NCBI GenBank assembly: GCA_003342815.1
Contig: PTEX01000207.1
Location: 396,007 to 460,006 of the forward strand
From: Eudromia elegans
Taxonomy: Eukaryota > Chordata > Aves > Tinamiformes > Tinamidae
Direction: 5' to 3'
Length of the DNA: 64,000 bases
Shown here: piece after piece, positions 35,701-50,136 of the stretch
Layout of the letters: each line of letters starts with the position of its first letter
How positions within the stretch are numbered: the stretch's first letter is position 1
Notes under the pieces: model-generated
Told to the model about the DNA's origin: nothing
The model's input: only the letters and a program-made list of their open reading frames with translations
Database searches by the model: none
Made by a program: the position numbers and the translations under genes

Positions 35701-38173
35701 TGCATTGATATCACATAAGAAAATTGGTGGCATTTAATAAGAAAAATACGTGTTTTTGTCAGTTTGTTATTTTGCCGTACAATCTAATGTAGCTTTTTCC
35801 TCCCCTTCCCTGGCACCAGGCTGGCTATTATTTATTTATAGAGCATGAAAATATGGGCTAAGCTCTTAAAAAAAAAAAAAAAAAGATATGGGAAAGGTGT
35901 GGTCTCTTCCTCCGAGCACCAGCAGGCTAACTTTAGATGTGATGAGATACAGTGGGAGTGACAAGACAGGAGGGTTAGATGGGCTCATGGACAAAGATGA
36001 CAACATAAATACATGAAGTCTCCTGGTGAAGATATTTTAGTTGCTCATGTTTTATAATAATATTGTTGATTCACAGGAAATCATTATTTTGCCACTATAA
36101 ACTCAGATAGACCTAAGAAATGACTGACTTTCTTGTTCTTTGGAACAGCGATTCTGAAAAATTCTACTGCAAGCCATCTGCAGGCTGCTTTTGTGCCCTT
36201 CTCCTTTTTATTCTGAAACAACAGTAAAACCTAACAAAGAATTGAAGATACTAGGAAATTTAAAGCAATTTTAGTCATAAAGAAATTTAAAGTAAACCTA
36301 CATGGGATCTGATACTGCATGGGAAACAGCTCTGAAATCCAAAGTGAGAAGCAGCATGATCAAAAAACCCAAAAGGCGGTTTTGAATTCAACATATTGTT
36401 TGGAGGGAGGGCAGGAGGCGAAGCATGAGTCTCTGTGACACTTGCAAAGAGAACGTTTCAAGGGCTGAAGAGCAACACAAAGTACAATAAAAGCTTGAAC
36501 GAGAGATTTGTCCAAAGTTATGAAAAAGACAGAACCTTGGTAAGAGGAATGCAAGAATCTCCATGAGTTCCAGCTATATACACAGTGTAGAGGGAAAAAA
36601 TGATGCAATTAATCTCTAATATGGCAGACTGCAAAAATGGTTGCATTTCTGATACTGAGCCGGGTAATGAAGAAAATCTGGGTAAGACAAACAGAACAAA
36701 TAAACATGCTCTAATTTCTCCTTAATCTAAATGGAATTCAATCTTACAGGTCAGCTGTAAGAGGCTACCCACAACATCCCGCTTAATATCCTACACCCAG
36801 TAACTTTGCCATATTTTCTTGTTAAATGAAACATATTGAGACGTATTTCATTAAGAGTAACAAGAGTAACAAATCGTGTGTCACTTGAATTCTATCTTCA
36901 TTGCTTTTTAATTAGAGTCAAAATACTGTTTAATAAGATAACTTTTCTGTCCAAAAAATTATGCAAATGGTAGCTGCCCATCTGCAATTGTCTGAGACAC
37001 CCTATTTGTTAGATATGAATGGCTGTAGGATCTGCTCTCGGAAAGAATTATGGTGCAGCTAAGGGTCACTGTCAAACTTCGATATAATTTCTAAGAAAGA
37101 ATTTGCCTCAGGCTTTCTGATTTACAGAGAGCCATCAGGTTCAAACACAGGCAACTTTTGATACGAATTAGGTGCTGGATGTTTTGCAGAATAAAACTCA
37201 AGAGGGGTGTCTCCCAAGTGGTAAATGCAAAATGCTGTAGGTCAGAATTCACACTGCCAACAATGCAAAATCTGATGACTCTCTTGTGTTTAAAAATACA
37301 GAAAATACAGCACTTTGTGAGAGGAACAGCTTAAAAAAAATTAAAGTCTGAGGCTGCAAGAGGCAAACATACCCCAGGACCAGCCTAAGGTTTTTCTCAG
37401 TGTAGTTTTGGCCCTGAAGATTCTGCTGTGTTAGTCTCCTCTATGGCTACTTAAAACACCTGGCTGTCACAGAGCTCCCTCCCTTCTCAGGCCAGGTAAA
37501 GGCTGTGTCGCGAGCCTGGCTCTTGGATGCATCCTGCTGTTTCCCCGCGGCAGGCAAGGAGCAGCCCTGGGCTTCCAGGGCCTTGCGGCACACTGGCAAC
37601 AAGTTCCTCCCTGCGTGTCCTTTCTGCCAATTGTTCTTGGCAAAGGGACTGGGGAAGACTATTGTTGTTGCTGGCTGTTATCTCTGCCTCGGAGGCCACT
37701 TGGCAGAGGTGCAAATCCATCTCTCTGGTGTGGAAACAACCTACTGGACTCTGGATGAGTCAGTTCATTAATAAACAAAGAGCTACAGAGGAAGCGGGAA
37801 TCAGTCTTAACAAAATAAATGCCTAAGAAGCTTATTGGATGTTATAATGTTTGTCCTCCCTTGCATGACACTGTTTTATCTCAGACCCCAGCCTTCCTAT
37901 CAAAAAATGGGGAAGTTAGTACTTTATAAAATTTTAATCAGCTTAAATGTTGATGCATTACTTACATAGCATGGAAAGTATTTTCTATGTTGTTGTTGCC
38001 GAAGATGGGCTATTTTTAATTATTAATTCATTTTATTCTGTTTCTGTGACTTCTTTGCTTTACCATTGCTGGCTGAAAAATTGTTCACAATCTATTGGTT
38101 ACTCTATTGCTGTCAAGTAGTCTGAGCCAGCTGCTCTGCAGGGAACTCAAGACTAAGTATTAAATTCTTGTGA

Positions 38174-38182
38174 TTTTTTTTT

Positions 38183-38272
<90 letters not shown>
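38174..38272. repeat. T-rich homopolymer tract, about 99 bp
   Basis: Almost pure T, interrupted by a single C and one AG. No poly(A) signal is visible on the minus strand next to it, so it does not look like the tail of a recent retrocopy. Confidence 0.95.
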
Positions 38273-38273
<1 letters not shown>

Positions 38274-40759
38274 TGTGAAGTTCCAGTATATGATCAGATT
38301 TGGGTACTCTGTACCTGGATTGGGGGTTTGAGGGTGGTTTTCTTTTGGAGAGAATTTCTGTCTTTTCTGCTTACAACAGCAACCCAATGTAAGCAAGGGA
38401 AGCTTTCGTTTGGAGTAGCCCTCAGGATTTGCCCAGGAGTACCATTATATTGATAACGGTGTTAAAAAGAGAGCCTAGCACTCCTGAGGCTGCTTGACTC
38501 TCCTTGTGCCTATGACAGCAGTGCTGCTTTTCTTACAGCAGCACTGGAATGTCCATAGCCCCATCTCCTTCCAGCTTCTCTTATGATCTATTTCAACCTT
38601 TGGACCCCACACAACCGTATCACAGTTCCATGATGCTAAGATAAAAGCAAGATACGCTACACCTTATGAGGAAAGCTAGAACCAAAGCCGCCTACAGGCA
38701 AACCCTGCCACCCCACAGGGCAGTAAACCCCACAGAAGCAATGCTGGCCAGAGAGAAGGCTGAGTTAGAGTGAACTCTTAGTAAGCAGGAGCAACAAAGC
38801 GTCCCAAGTTTGGCACAGACAGCAGCCACCGGCTTGTCTTTCATTTCAAGGCCCCAGAAAGTCTGTCCAATGGTGTGGATATGGCTGCTTTACAGGAAGA
38901 AAAGGATTCTTTGTAATTTCCTACTACAAGCACGTCCTCTCTCCCTTCCTCTCACTCTCTGCCTCAAGCTGCCACACCACATGCAGTTACCCCTGTACTG
39001 CTTTCCAAAGCCAAGCCAGATCCAAAGACACCTTACCTGCAACAGGGTATTTCTGCACATGTCACTTTGTTGGACTGAACTTCTTCCTGCCCAATATCAA
39101 CTGGCAAGTTTAACTCCGGAGCAAAGTCAAAGACGACTGGCAATGTTGAGTCTCCTCATTAAGTACTTTGGGGAATACATCTGTGTCTGAAATACAACAA
39201 TCATAAATAAGATGTGGAGCTCTTCTTAAAGAAAAAAAGAATTTAACAGAATTCAACAGAAGAATTCAACATTTTTGAAAACTAAATTAAAGGCATTCCT
39301 TGTGCTATATAATCAGTTGTGAATTAGATAGCTTGTTATGTAAGCTTATGGTGGAAAAGATATTGTTTGCATAAATAAAACCCGTATAAAGAATATAGCT
39401 AAAGCTAAGTATCTAAATAAATGCCCTCTTCTATGTAAGAAAGTGCTGTGCAAAGCATGGCATTCAAGTTAGGAAAGGTTATGATGATATTTGCTTTAAA
39501 AGCCAAAGGAAAGTTTCCTAAGTGGAGTCCTTCAAATTTAGTACGGGCAGCTTTCCCAGAAGGTTTCATCTAGGAAGGATCAGTTAGTCAGTATCTGTAG
39601 TACAGACTGCAAATCAATTGTATGTTATGTAAAAACCAACTCCTTAACTGGTAAAACTAGGATGGGCAGAACCCATTTTTCTTCTTACTCTTGAATCATA
39701 TGTGAGAAATGTGAGTAGACACACATAACTTTCTCTGAACCATTAAAGACTTTTATTCTTTCCAAATTAAGTCTCTTAAGGTTACTTCTCCAAACTTCTT
39801 TTTATTTTCATTATTCTTTCCTAGATCATTTTTCATTTCCATGATAGGCCTTCTGAGATGAAGCAACGAGGGTTTTTTTTTGTTATTGCTCTTTATTTTT
39901 CTCTTAATACACTTATTTCTCACTTTTGCTTTACAGTCAACACTGCTCAGCTCTCTGCAGCGACATGAACATCTTTTTTTCCTAAATGATTTAGTAATTT
40001 TAAAATCTGGTATACATGAACAGTCCAAACTGTTCTCTAAATCATATGACAATGTGATCAAAACTCCATCACGATGTCAGATTTTCTGCTCATTGTTAGG
40101 TCCTTCTACTTTTCCTTCTCATCCTTTGTAAGTGTGACTGAATATTTCTTTGTCATCTATTGATTTTACCACCCTACAGTTTGTACCTTTCTCCAAATCA
40201 AATACTAAACTGCGCCAGCATTAGTGCAAACCTTGGGGGAACTCTGCTTAGCCTTACTTAAACTCTATGAAAACAACTCCACATCCACCTTTTCCATTAA
40301 AGTCTTAGACTTTCTACCATAAAGTAAAACAAGTTGACCTTTTCATATTTAAAAAAATAAATAAATAAAATTAAGAACTCAGCTGGCAACCTCTGCTTTA
40401 GCTTTACTGAGGGAGAGCACAGTCAGGGATGAGGTATGGGTAGAAGAGGAATGTCAGACCTCACCTCAGAGGGCACCAGCAAGGATTACGAAGACAAGCA
40501 TGGGGCAGAAATGAAAGAAGAAAGAACCCAGAAGTGCCAGTGTCCCCACAGGAAATGGCTCCCGAAGGGAGGTCCCACGGCACACGGCAAGGCCCTACAG
40601 CTGGTGCCCATTTTCTTGACCGTATCATGCGCACGCAGCACGTTGAAAGAGGGGAATGCTTGTCCTTGACCATCTCCTCTCCCGCAAGGGCAAAGAGAGG
40701 AGTACCCCTTGCCAAGAGCTTATGAAATGCAAAAAACAAGTCATTAAAAAAAGAAAAGC

Positions 40760-40780
40760 AAAAAAAAAAAAAAAAAAAAA
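40760..40780. repeat. A-homopolymer, about 21 nt
   Basis: Uninterrupted A-run in intergenic DNA. Confidence 0.9.
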
Positions 40781-42451
40781 GTGCTAGGACTCTGCAGTCC
40801 TCCCAGGTATAATTACACAAAATAACAACAAAAATAAGGTGGCTTCTGGCATTTTTGGAGTTCAGAGGCGTTTACTGTTTTGAGTCTCGACTGCGGTAAC
40901 GTGTAGGACGCATAAACAGTGAAGTTGGCCAACCAGATGGGGCACACAACCTGCTAATTGGGGAAAGTCTGCTCTTGTATCTGGCCACCAGTTGACAACA
41001 CATCAGCCCCCGGAAAGTCAACTTTCTTAAAGTATTTTTTTTTAAATTATTATTTTAAATTCTGGCTGGAATGCTGCTCTAAAATTAAACAAAAATACGT
41101 TTGTTAGGGTGAAAGAAAAATATTTTCTGAATATATATTAGCTTTCATCGCTTTTCTGCTTACAACATTCAATAGCAAGATTTTCAGGAAATGAATCTAA
41201 TTGCAAATACCATGTCTTGTCTCTCTTCATATATACAATTACATATATATAGTACCACTATCCCTAAGGCTATTTGGCTTCACCCTTTTTTCGGCTCAGT
41301 ATAGGTTACACAAATTGGCATCCTAGGAGTGAGATATTGCAGTTAACACAAAATGCAGCCAATCTGGTGAGATATTCATTAAAAAATTACTTGCATGCCC
41401 AACTCGGTCACTTGATGGAAAGGAGTACCTTTTAACACCTTTTATTTTCCTTTCAGCTTTATAGAATGAATTTTGAGGCTTCATGACTAAATTACAGTGA
41501 AATAAAAAGTGAAAATACTATTTTCTGCTGACATTAAAGTATTCTGAATGGATAATGCACCCCACTCTGTATATGATTTTTTTTTGAAAAAAATCATTGC
41601 ATAAGGTTTCAGGAACACATATCCTACAATACACTTATTTTTCTGCTTGTTACGACTTCAGTCATCTGATCTACTGTTTAGCAGTCTTCCATTGAATTTA
41701 ATTTCTTCTGATCAAAGGGTTTCATCTTTATGATTCTATAATGCAGTTAGGGTCTGACGGGTTTTAGTTAACCCTTTGGGTACACACCATTGCCCAAGCT
41801 CAGGCACACTGACAATATTATGGAGGCAAACTACATACTTATAACTGAGAAAGGTGGTATCTGAAACAATGTTCTATACTGTAAGTATTTGACTTGTCAT
41901 TTCCACATTTGTTACGAGCTTAATGACTACCTGAGTTGTGCTAATAGCAGAAATAGTTTACTACTTTTTAATCCTTTAAAATTACATTGTCATCTCAACA
42001 ATGAGCTAAAAAAAAAAAAGCCAAGGAGTACATTTAAAAAATAGATCATAAATCCTGTTCAAAGGCTGAATCTGATCATCAGTCATAGCCATGAAGCCTT
42101 TTGAGCTCCACCAATACAATTGCAGAAACCATAAGCATAAAATCTTACTGCAAGTGATGGTACAGAACATAAAGTGAAAATAACTTCACTTTCGTATCTC
42201 CATTCATTCTTCCAGGGTTGGCAATAGGAAGAAGAAAGAAAAATCACTGTACACAAAATATGACAGGCAAAAATCACTACTACAAAGCTGGTCTACAATG
42301 CCATTTTGGCAGGCTTACCTTCTACACCTTACAGCCGGTAGCAATACAGATTGATGTTCTTTTTACAAAATGTCATGAGCCATGAAATGCAGTGATGGCA
42401 TCTGCCTCATTTCTGATGATCTACCCAGCAATTTCAAACTGTTGGGGAGAA

Positions 42452-42478
42452 AAACAAGCAAACAAACAAACAAACAAA
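42452..42478. repeat. CAAA microsatellite
   Basis: About six CAAA-type units; the first is imperfect (AAGC). Confidence 0.88.
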
Positions 42479-45400
42479 GTGTTGAGTTGTGCTGACTTAG
42501 TTGACTTAGTTGAAGTGTAATGCAGACCACACAATCATACTACTAGCTGTTCTCTAAACCAGAAATAGATTAAATATAAATCTGCAAAGATAAATTCATT
42601 TTTAAAGAAAATCTAATGAAAAAGAGGTGGTTTGAAAATATTGATAACATTTACCAATTTTTGAACATATTTAAGAGTATTCTTATTAAAGAGTGTTACT
42701 GCGCAGGTACTATTTGCATTTTTAAGACTGTACCCGATTACAGAAATGCAAGATAAATCCTAGCCACCTACTAAGTTAATGGGAATTTTGCTACCAATTT
42801 CCAGAACGTACTATGGATACACACAAATACATTTATCGAGTCGAGGTTGTTTTGGCCAAGTGCTTATAAAATTAGCTACTTTGAAGCTAGTAGGACTGTT
42901 CAGTCAAGCTCACTCCAGCTAGGAAGAGCTATATGAGACATACATCTTCTGGTTAAACCAGCAGTCACTCGTTTGTTATTTTTTTAAATGAGGTAATTTA
43001 ATTTGTATGTTTTTATGTTTCCCATGCAAGACCGCTTTCTTCAAAGTTCATCCAGAAGCAAGAACGTGAAGAGGTACTATTAGGATCTTCTGATTTGATA
43101 TTCATATGCTCTGATTCGCTGTTTTATTGCTTTGATTTTGCAAACAGATGTCATAATTAATACAATAGTATATGGTTCTCCCTACTACCTTGCCAAAGCG
43201 CTTCATTTCCGATACAAATAAATGCTTCTTCAGAAATATTTTCAGTCTTCTTTGTTACTAAATGTCATTAGTGAACCCTTCCAAGAGTGTCAACTCTCTC
43301 GTTGGAGGCAGCATTTCTCTTTTCTGGATGTCGATAAAATGATCCAAATTTATAACTTCATCTAAGAACTATTGACATATGAATTAACTGATGAATAAAC
43401 TGTATAAGCACTTAAAGCACCTGCAAAAACAGTATCGGACTGCTTCTGAGAACATTTACTCTTCTTTCCTTTACACTATCCAGAGAGATCACATGAAACT
43501 CGTAATGAAAGCAGTTGCAGTAGCCAGTTCAGGATGACTGAAACGGGACCAGGATAACGCTGCCTGAAGTAGCTTCCCATGAGATGCTCCTTTTTTCAAG
43601 TTAACTTCCTGTTATGGCGCATTTCATATGCCATTTACCAGGTTTATTTTACAGAGCTAAAAGTAAAATCTGCATCGCTATTACAGTTTCCTATTTCTAA
43701 GCAAGTTTGCTTCAAAATATTTTGCTGTCAGATTCCTGTTTCTTCTACATGTAATTCAGGCAACTGCTGCTGAAAGACCATTAGGAAAGAACCCATGCCT
43801 TGTCACTGGACAAAGGAGGATGTAAAAGCACTTCATTGTTCCTACTATGAAGAAAAACAATTTGCCACCGCCAGACTCTCAGCAGCGCCAAGTGCACTGT
43901 AATTTATTACCTCTGGATGTCTGATTCTAAGTGAAGGAAACTGGAATGTCATACCTTCATTCATAACACCGTCTCATGGAATTATTTTTTCCGGATTCCT
44001 GGGAAGTTGAAATATTTGAGAAGAATATCAGGAACTGTTGCTTTAGCCTGCTTGGTGAGTAGATAATTGCCTTCCAACTCTGTTCTTTCAGGAAATGATG
44101 TGAGTGTTGCATTGTTCCTAGACGGGGGCAGCGATGTTTTTTAACAAGACACATGCATATATATTTTTAAAAGAAACAAAACACAACAAAAACATGCGGT
44201 CTAAGCCACAGCACCGAACCAGACTTTTTGAATCTGGTGTAGATAAGGGGTTGGCCCCACACAACTTGTCCACATTTCGCCTAACTAAGAGCATTCTTTA
44301 GAAGGGATGTAAGCAACACTTTGTGTTGAAGAAAAAAGAAATCTAAAACAAAACCCTTTATGATGTGGGAGTTAAAAGCTCATTATGTTAAGTGATATCA
44401 AACAAGACCAGAAAAGGCCCCAGGGAGAAATTAGACTCTTTTATTGGACTCTGCGGGACAAACTGGCCTGAGAACTTGAAAGCATGGGGAGGGTGCACGT
44501 GGAAATCACATCATATATGCAGAATAATTTCTTACCGTGTGAAAATTATTTTGAAATAGTTTTCAGCTAAAGTTTCTCTTTATGGCATCCATTTCAAAGG
44601 GAACAGACTGAGGCAATGACCTCCAGTAGCACTAATACAATAGTTGCTGGATAACCTCTTTGCAGAATTATGTGGTCTCAGTCCAGTTCTGTGCAGAGAG
44701 ACAAAATATAATCAGCACTGAAACTCCCAACAGCAGAGGCAATGGTGGAACATCTGATTCTATTTTGACTGAAGACAGTGGCAAAGTTTCAACTCGATTT
44801 TTGGATTTCAATTTAATTTTTGATTAAAGTTGTCCTGCAAAAAGTATAAAGAGGGAACCATCATTTCTTCTTTAGGAGAGGCTGCAAAGGACAAAGGGGA
44901 AGGATTCAGGGCTGCTATGACTTTTCTTTTTCCACCTTGACCACATCACACTTCTCCATAACTTTTACCTTCTAAAACCAAAAGAACAAACAGAAGAATC
45001 TCAAAGAACAAAGCAACACTGAAGGAAGCCTTCACATTTTGTGATCTCTTGGGGATGGTCACCATAGCAAATGACAATGATAATTCGAAAGGTGCCAGAT
45101 TTAGGGAGCTGCTTTTCCTCCCTACTTCAACATCCAGTCAAAAACCAAAAAAGCCAACAATTCAACTGGTCTCCTGTTATATAAAACTAGCTATTCATAG
45201 AGGTTTTAAAGGAAATTGTATTTGCTGTACCACCTGAAAGCCACAGCTGCAACAAAATTTCAGAACACCATACATCCTGGTCACCCAAGGTATATATTTT
45301 ATGTCCAGAAATGATGCCCTGTTGAATAGAGGGTTTGGGCCTTTTTCTCATAGACGCACACATATGCCATGAGCCTTACACCCACAAAAAGAGCCAAACC

Positions 45401-48400
45401 CGTTGTGCTCTTCCACTTTTGCTATACTGTGCTTGTTTATTCTGATCATTTTTTTGAACTCTTTAAGATTTTGATACTTCAAAAGGCAATTCCTCCTTGA
45501 GATTCCAAACAAATTAGCTCTTTGCAGATCAAAATGATCACCAACGATACAGTTTTTCTTATTTTTTTTAGAAAAGCTTTGCCTTAATGCAATTCTCAAT
45601 TTTCCTTCAAATTAGTACATTGGAGGGATGCACAGTATTTCCTATTTATGTAATTCAGTTTAGAAGTTTTCTAGGTGACATAGCAAATATTGGAACAGAC
45701 TGAGAGCCATCTGGAGAGAGGATTTTCAGGAACCGGAATTTATTTAATGAGAGCTAAAAACATCTGGAAAGGACAAACTTGGGTCCACTCATAAAGGGTT
45801 TCCGATGACCTCAAGGAATCCGGAACTAACTTTCCAGAAGCTAAAGCTACTGAAAAAGGCTGTACATAATCCAGAGTGCATGTTAGAACAATATGTATTT
45901 TTGCATACCCTAGTTTGGGAAAGCACTGGTCATGTACCAGTCTACAAGCTTTGCAAAGCATATTTACAAATTTATTTCGTAATTAACTCACAAAGACAAC
46001 TGAAAATGCTCACCGAGGTCCTGCAGTGTTTGCCATGGCCCAAGGACAAGACATTTTTTGACCTCTCAGATTGCAGAATAGGGATCATATGTCATAAAAT
46101 GCCAGATAAATTTATAGATCATGTCAGTTTCAAAAATGTTAATAATGGTTAGTAAGCAAAAGACACAAATACTGCTTTGGTTCTTTCCAACTTGATTATG
46201 TCATTACATGCCTTGACTGTTAAAGGACAATAGTATGTAGCTGCAGATCAACTTGTACCCACCCAGTGAGTTATTATGGGAAAAGATGGTGGAAATATAA
46301 ATGAAACTCAAATTGAAATCTTACAAGTATTAAAATTACTATCTCACCAGTCTTTAATGCAACTCTTCTGAAAGATCATATTGGCAGCTGACACATTGGT
46401 CAGCTTTTTCTTCACTGTCTGTAAAAATTACATGTTGGAGAAAAATCAGGACCACTCAGGCCCAGATTTGGCCCTGAAAGAAGATCTTGAGGAGAAGATC
46501 TGAAACTTAGGTGGATACCTGTGCTAAAATTGTAGTCAGGATGCACAAATCTGAGCCCTTGATCTTCAGAATCACAACTTTAAAAGGACTTCTGCAAGCC
46601 TTTTTCTTAACAATACAGGTTGGTGACAAGGCAATTACCTCCTATTGCCAGGATATTCAGCAAGACTTTTACTATTGAGTTCTGAAAATGAACTACCTTC
46701 CTAAAAACAAGCAATATCTTCCAAACCTGTGCACTACCTGGGCATTTCAGTTTTATTCTGGCAGTACTCCAACAGATTTCTCAAGCCCTTCTTCAGCAAC
46801 TTTGGAGTGTTGGCACTGCGGTTTGAGAAGACAGCCTTAGCAAACTACAACCTTATCAAAGAGAGTCTATGGTAGAAAAAAAAAAGTATGGTAAACGTAG
46901 GCTGCTCCTTCTGCCTCCTTTCTACATATGAGATCATACATATTTATATGAATTTGTCAATTTAATCCATACTAATTCACTAAGGTTTTGCATCTTCATA
47001 AAGCAAGATGATATTTTATGTAAGATCTCCTTTCAGACTTTCTATGGTGAAGGAAAAGATATGCCCATAATTGTCTTGCATAAAGTTGTCATTTCTTTGC
47101 TTATTACTGTACATAAAACTGCCACCTATACCACTGCAAAGGTACTGCACCCAATATTGAGCACTCCTCAGAACTGAATAGAGTACTATACTTCCCTGGG
47201 TTGAAAGAAATCTTACATAATACTTCCTTTATAAATTGTGCACTCAAAAGGAAAAAAAAAAAGTGTTTTTGATTTCTCTCCTCTCTTTTAAAAATCTATG
47301 TTATTTGGAATTTCTGAATGATCTTATGATTAAATGATTTATGAAAGCTGTATGACTCATTAAAATGCTGCTCTACAGTAGCTGCAATCCTATTTTCCTG
47401 CAGATTCTGCTGTATCTTGAAAAACACCACACAGGCTAGACCAGCAGTACCAGGTATACTGAATCTTTACCTCTTTGAGAATATAAACAATAATTGGCCT
47501 GTTTAAAGGTTTTATAATGTCCCCAATTCCTACTCTGGCATGATCTCTGTCAACGAGCACAACACCGTCCCAAATTGCTTCTTAAAAGTCGATCCCCAGC
47601 CCTGGGCAGCAGAATGCAGTTTAAGGTTTTCATGTCTGGCACTAAGTCTAATGTATAAAAAACCCTAATTAGAACACATGACTATTACAGATGATATCAA
47701 ATGATAGGCAAAAGAGCAACACTAATCACCAACAGTATTTTGCCCCAACATTCCTCAGAAAAACTTACAAAAGACCATTTCCATATGATTTACATAATGT
47801 ATGGTGATCTCTATAATATCATTTGATCCACTCGTATCAAATACTGAATTGGAACTGAAGGCAGGAAGACTTACCTTGCAGACTATGCCGCTTTCCAACT
47901 TTCCAGAGCAGGCTTGTGCTGACACCTACTGAGGAACACTTGGCCATCTCAAAAGTCACAGCCCTGACACAGGAAGATTTTCAGCTCCAGAGGGAACTAC
48001 AACCAGGCATCAACCAAATATCAACAGAATCACAGATGATAACTCCATTTATCTGGAGTAATCAATTTAATTTGTCTAATGGAAAAAAAAATAGTGTTTG
48101 AGGAAAATCTTTACAAATCATAAATGAAAATGACAGAGTAAACCCAAAACTCTGCCTTGTAATAATGAGTGCTTTTTCTATTACTTAGTGGTAGTGTTAA
48201 ATATTACTCAGTATTAGCATAGAAAGCAGAGTCAGAACAAATAAATGAGCTTTCTCTCTCCTTCTCAAGATTAAAAAGAGAAATAGATCTCAAATGCAAT
48301 ATATTCCAAAGAGAAAAAAAAAAGTTCAAAACTTCTAAAGATGGCAATAAACAAAACTGTAATTCCTAAACTACTGAGTTATTACCATTGAATCGAAAAA

Positions 48401-50130
48401 GTATCTGTTAGAATCGAAAGATTACATAACTATTCCAATGATTATATTGGTGTATATGATTATGTGGATAATTCAGTGAAGGGAAGCAATTACAAAACTC
48501 ACAAAAACACAGGTTTCACAAATTGACAAAGCTGTTCATAAAACAACTTTGAAACTACTTTATTTCTCCCAGCTGGTAAAGACTCTTGCTGGATTCAGAA
48601 CCTGAAACCCATAAAGACACTGTGGAGCCCTGTGGTGTCAAGTCTGACCACACTCTTACCTTGCTTAGAAAAATACTGAAGAGAGGGACCTTTCTTTACC
48701 TGTCAGATATTGGCATAAGAGATTATACAATTGACATAAGAGATTAACATAGCAAGTTTTTTCTTTTTCTTTTTAAGCACTACGACAGAAAAATAAGTTT
48801 TCTCTGAATGTTGGCAATTTCCTCCAAAGGCAATTTATGCATTTCAAAGCACTTCAAAAACTATGGCATTTGTATACAAAAAAATGAAAGTCACTGAATT
48901 TAGGATATTATCCAGACAGTCCCCGCAATGAGTAGGCTAATAATCAGACACAGAAAACGAGGAAATGACATTTTTAGCATAAAAACACCTGTATGCTTCT
49001 AAAATAGGAACATATTTTTGGTACCATTATTTTGAAGAAGCTTTTCAAAGAATCACGAGACTCACAATTTTTGGAAATACCTCTTTATTTTCCAGTGGAC
49101 ATCCAACTTGCAAGACTTGTATCTTTGCAAAAGAGTCCTCAAACTGAAGGAATACTAAATTCTACAGCTCCAGTGCACAGTTAATGAGATATCCAGATTT
49201 TAATAAAAATTATCAGTGCAAAAATAAAATGCATTCAGAATACAGCTAGATGCATTTTGTTATAAACATAGTTGGACTTTGGGTACATACAAATTTTGTG
49301 AAAGAGAAGTCACTTTCATTTTGTCCTCAAAATGATCAGAAACTACTCCAGCCTTAACTTTAAACAGGAACCATTCATAAACGAAAGCCTGAGCTTAGTT
49401 ATAACACTCACCAGTGAAAAAGCTGAAAAATACTACAGAAGTCACCTCTCATTTAAATGGGAGCTGTTCTCAGAGAGGCTTTCCTCTTTTTCAAGTGTGG
49501 GATACTTTTGAGACATCTGTGTTTTTTTCCATCCGCAACAGAGAATTAACAACATTCCAGCATGCCCCAGTGTCGGCAAGTCCTCTTTTCAGTCCAGATA
49601 CATGACGATGATTGATGAAGCTGTCAGGCTTACAGTAGCAGACAGAGAAGCTTGGCAGGAATTCAGTGTTATTGAAAGAAATCTCAAATACTTATTTCAT
49701 CTCCTCTCCTAATTTTAATCACACTATCAACATGCTGCCAGTAATGGAGCCTTGACACCAGGCCATAAACTTAGACAAGTAGCCATTGTTGGTATATAGC
49801 TGCAGCAATACAAGTCAAGGGTAAATTCTTTATATTTTACCTGTTTCCATTTTATGCTGCATAACAGTTAAAATATGAAAAGATATTCCCTGTACTATGG
49901 GTTAACTTGTTTGAAAACGCAAATTTCCCTAAGTTATGATATTTCATTTTGCCTGATTAATGAATGGATTAGCTTCTTCAATAATATTGTTACTAAATGC
50001 AAGCATTAAATAAAGGAAAGTACGGACAGGAGCTTCACATACTCCATGCCTTGGTAAGAAAGTAGATTGGTAAAACATATTTTTTACCATTAATCTGCTC
50101 ATTTGTAACACAAATCTTTCTCTATTGCTT

Positions 50131-50136
50131 TTTATT
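50131..50136 (-). terminator. Candidate poly(A) signal AATAAA for BLOC1S5
   Basis: The plus strand reads TTTATT, so the minus strand has AATAAA about 820 nt after the BLOC1S5 stop. It is the first canonical signal I see downstream of the stop. AATAAA is frequent in AT-rich DNA, so this is only a candidate end for a 3' UTR of about 0.8 kb. Confidence 0.35.

Larger units (their letters stand above)
26241..50100. other. 24-kb gene-poor interval between TXNDC5 and the 3' end of BLOC1S5
   Basis: AT-rich DNA with no gene I can recognise. Contents noted separately: an ATGA microsatellite (30.6 kb), an AC/AT-rich stretch (31.55 kb), an ancient CR1 relic (32.2-32.7 kb), a CpG-rich patch (35.35-35.70 kb), a T-rich tract (38.17 kb), an A-run (40.76 kb) and a CAAA run (42.45 kb). 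Candidate frames such as 38,810-39,190 and 45,805-46,152 have no family resemblance and no supporting splice or promoter context. Distal enhancers or lncRNA exons could be here but cannot be shown from sequence alone. Confidence 0.7.

Noticed and set aside
38810-39190. Open frame of 126 codons, plus strand
   Set aside because: No recognisable domain and no supporting signals.
45805-46152. Open frame of 115 codons, plus strand
   Set aside because: No recognised family, no promoter or splice context; a frame of this length is expected by chance in 30 kb.
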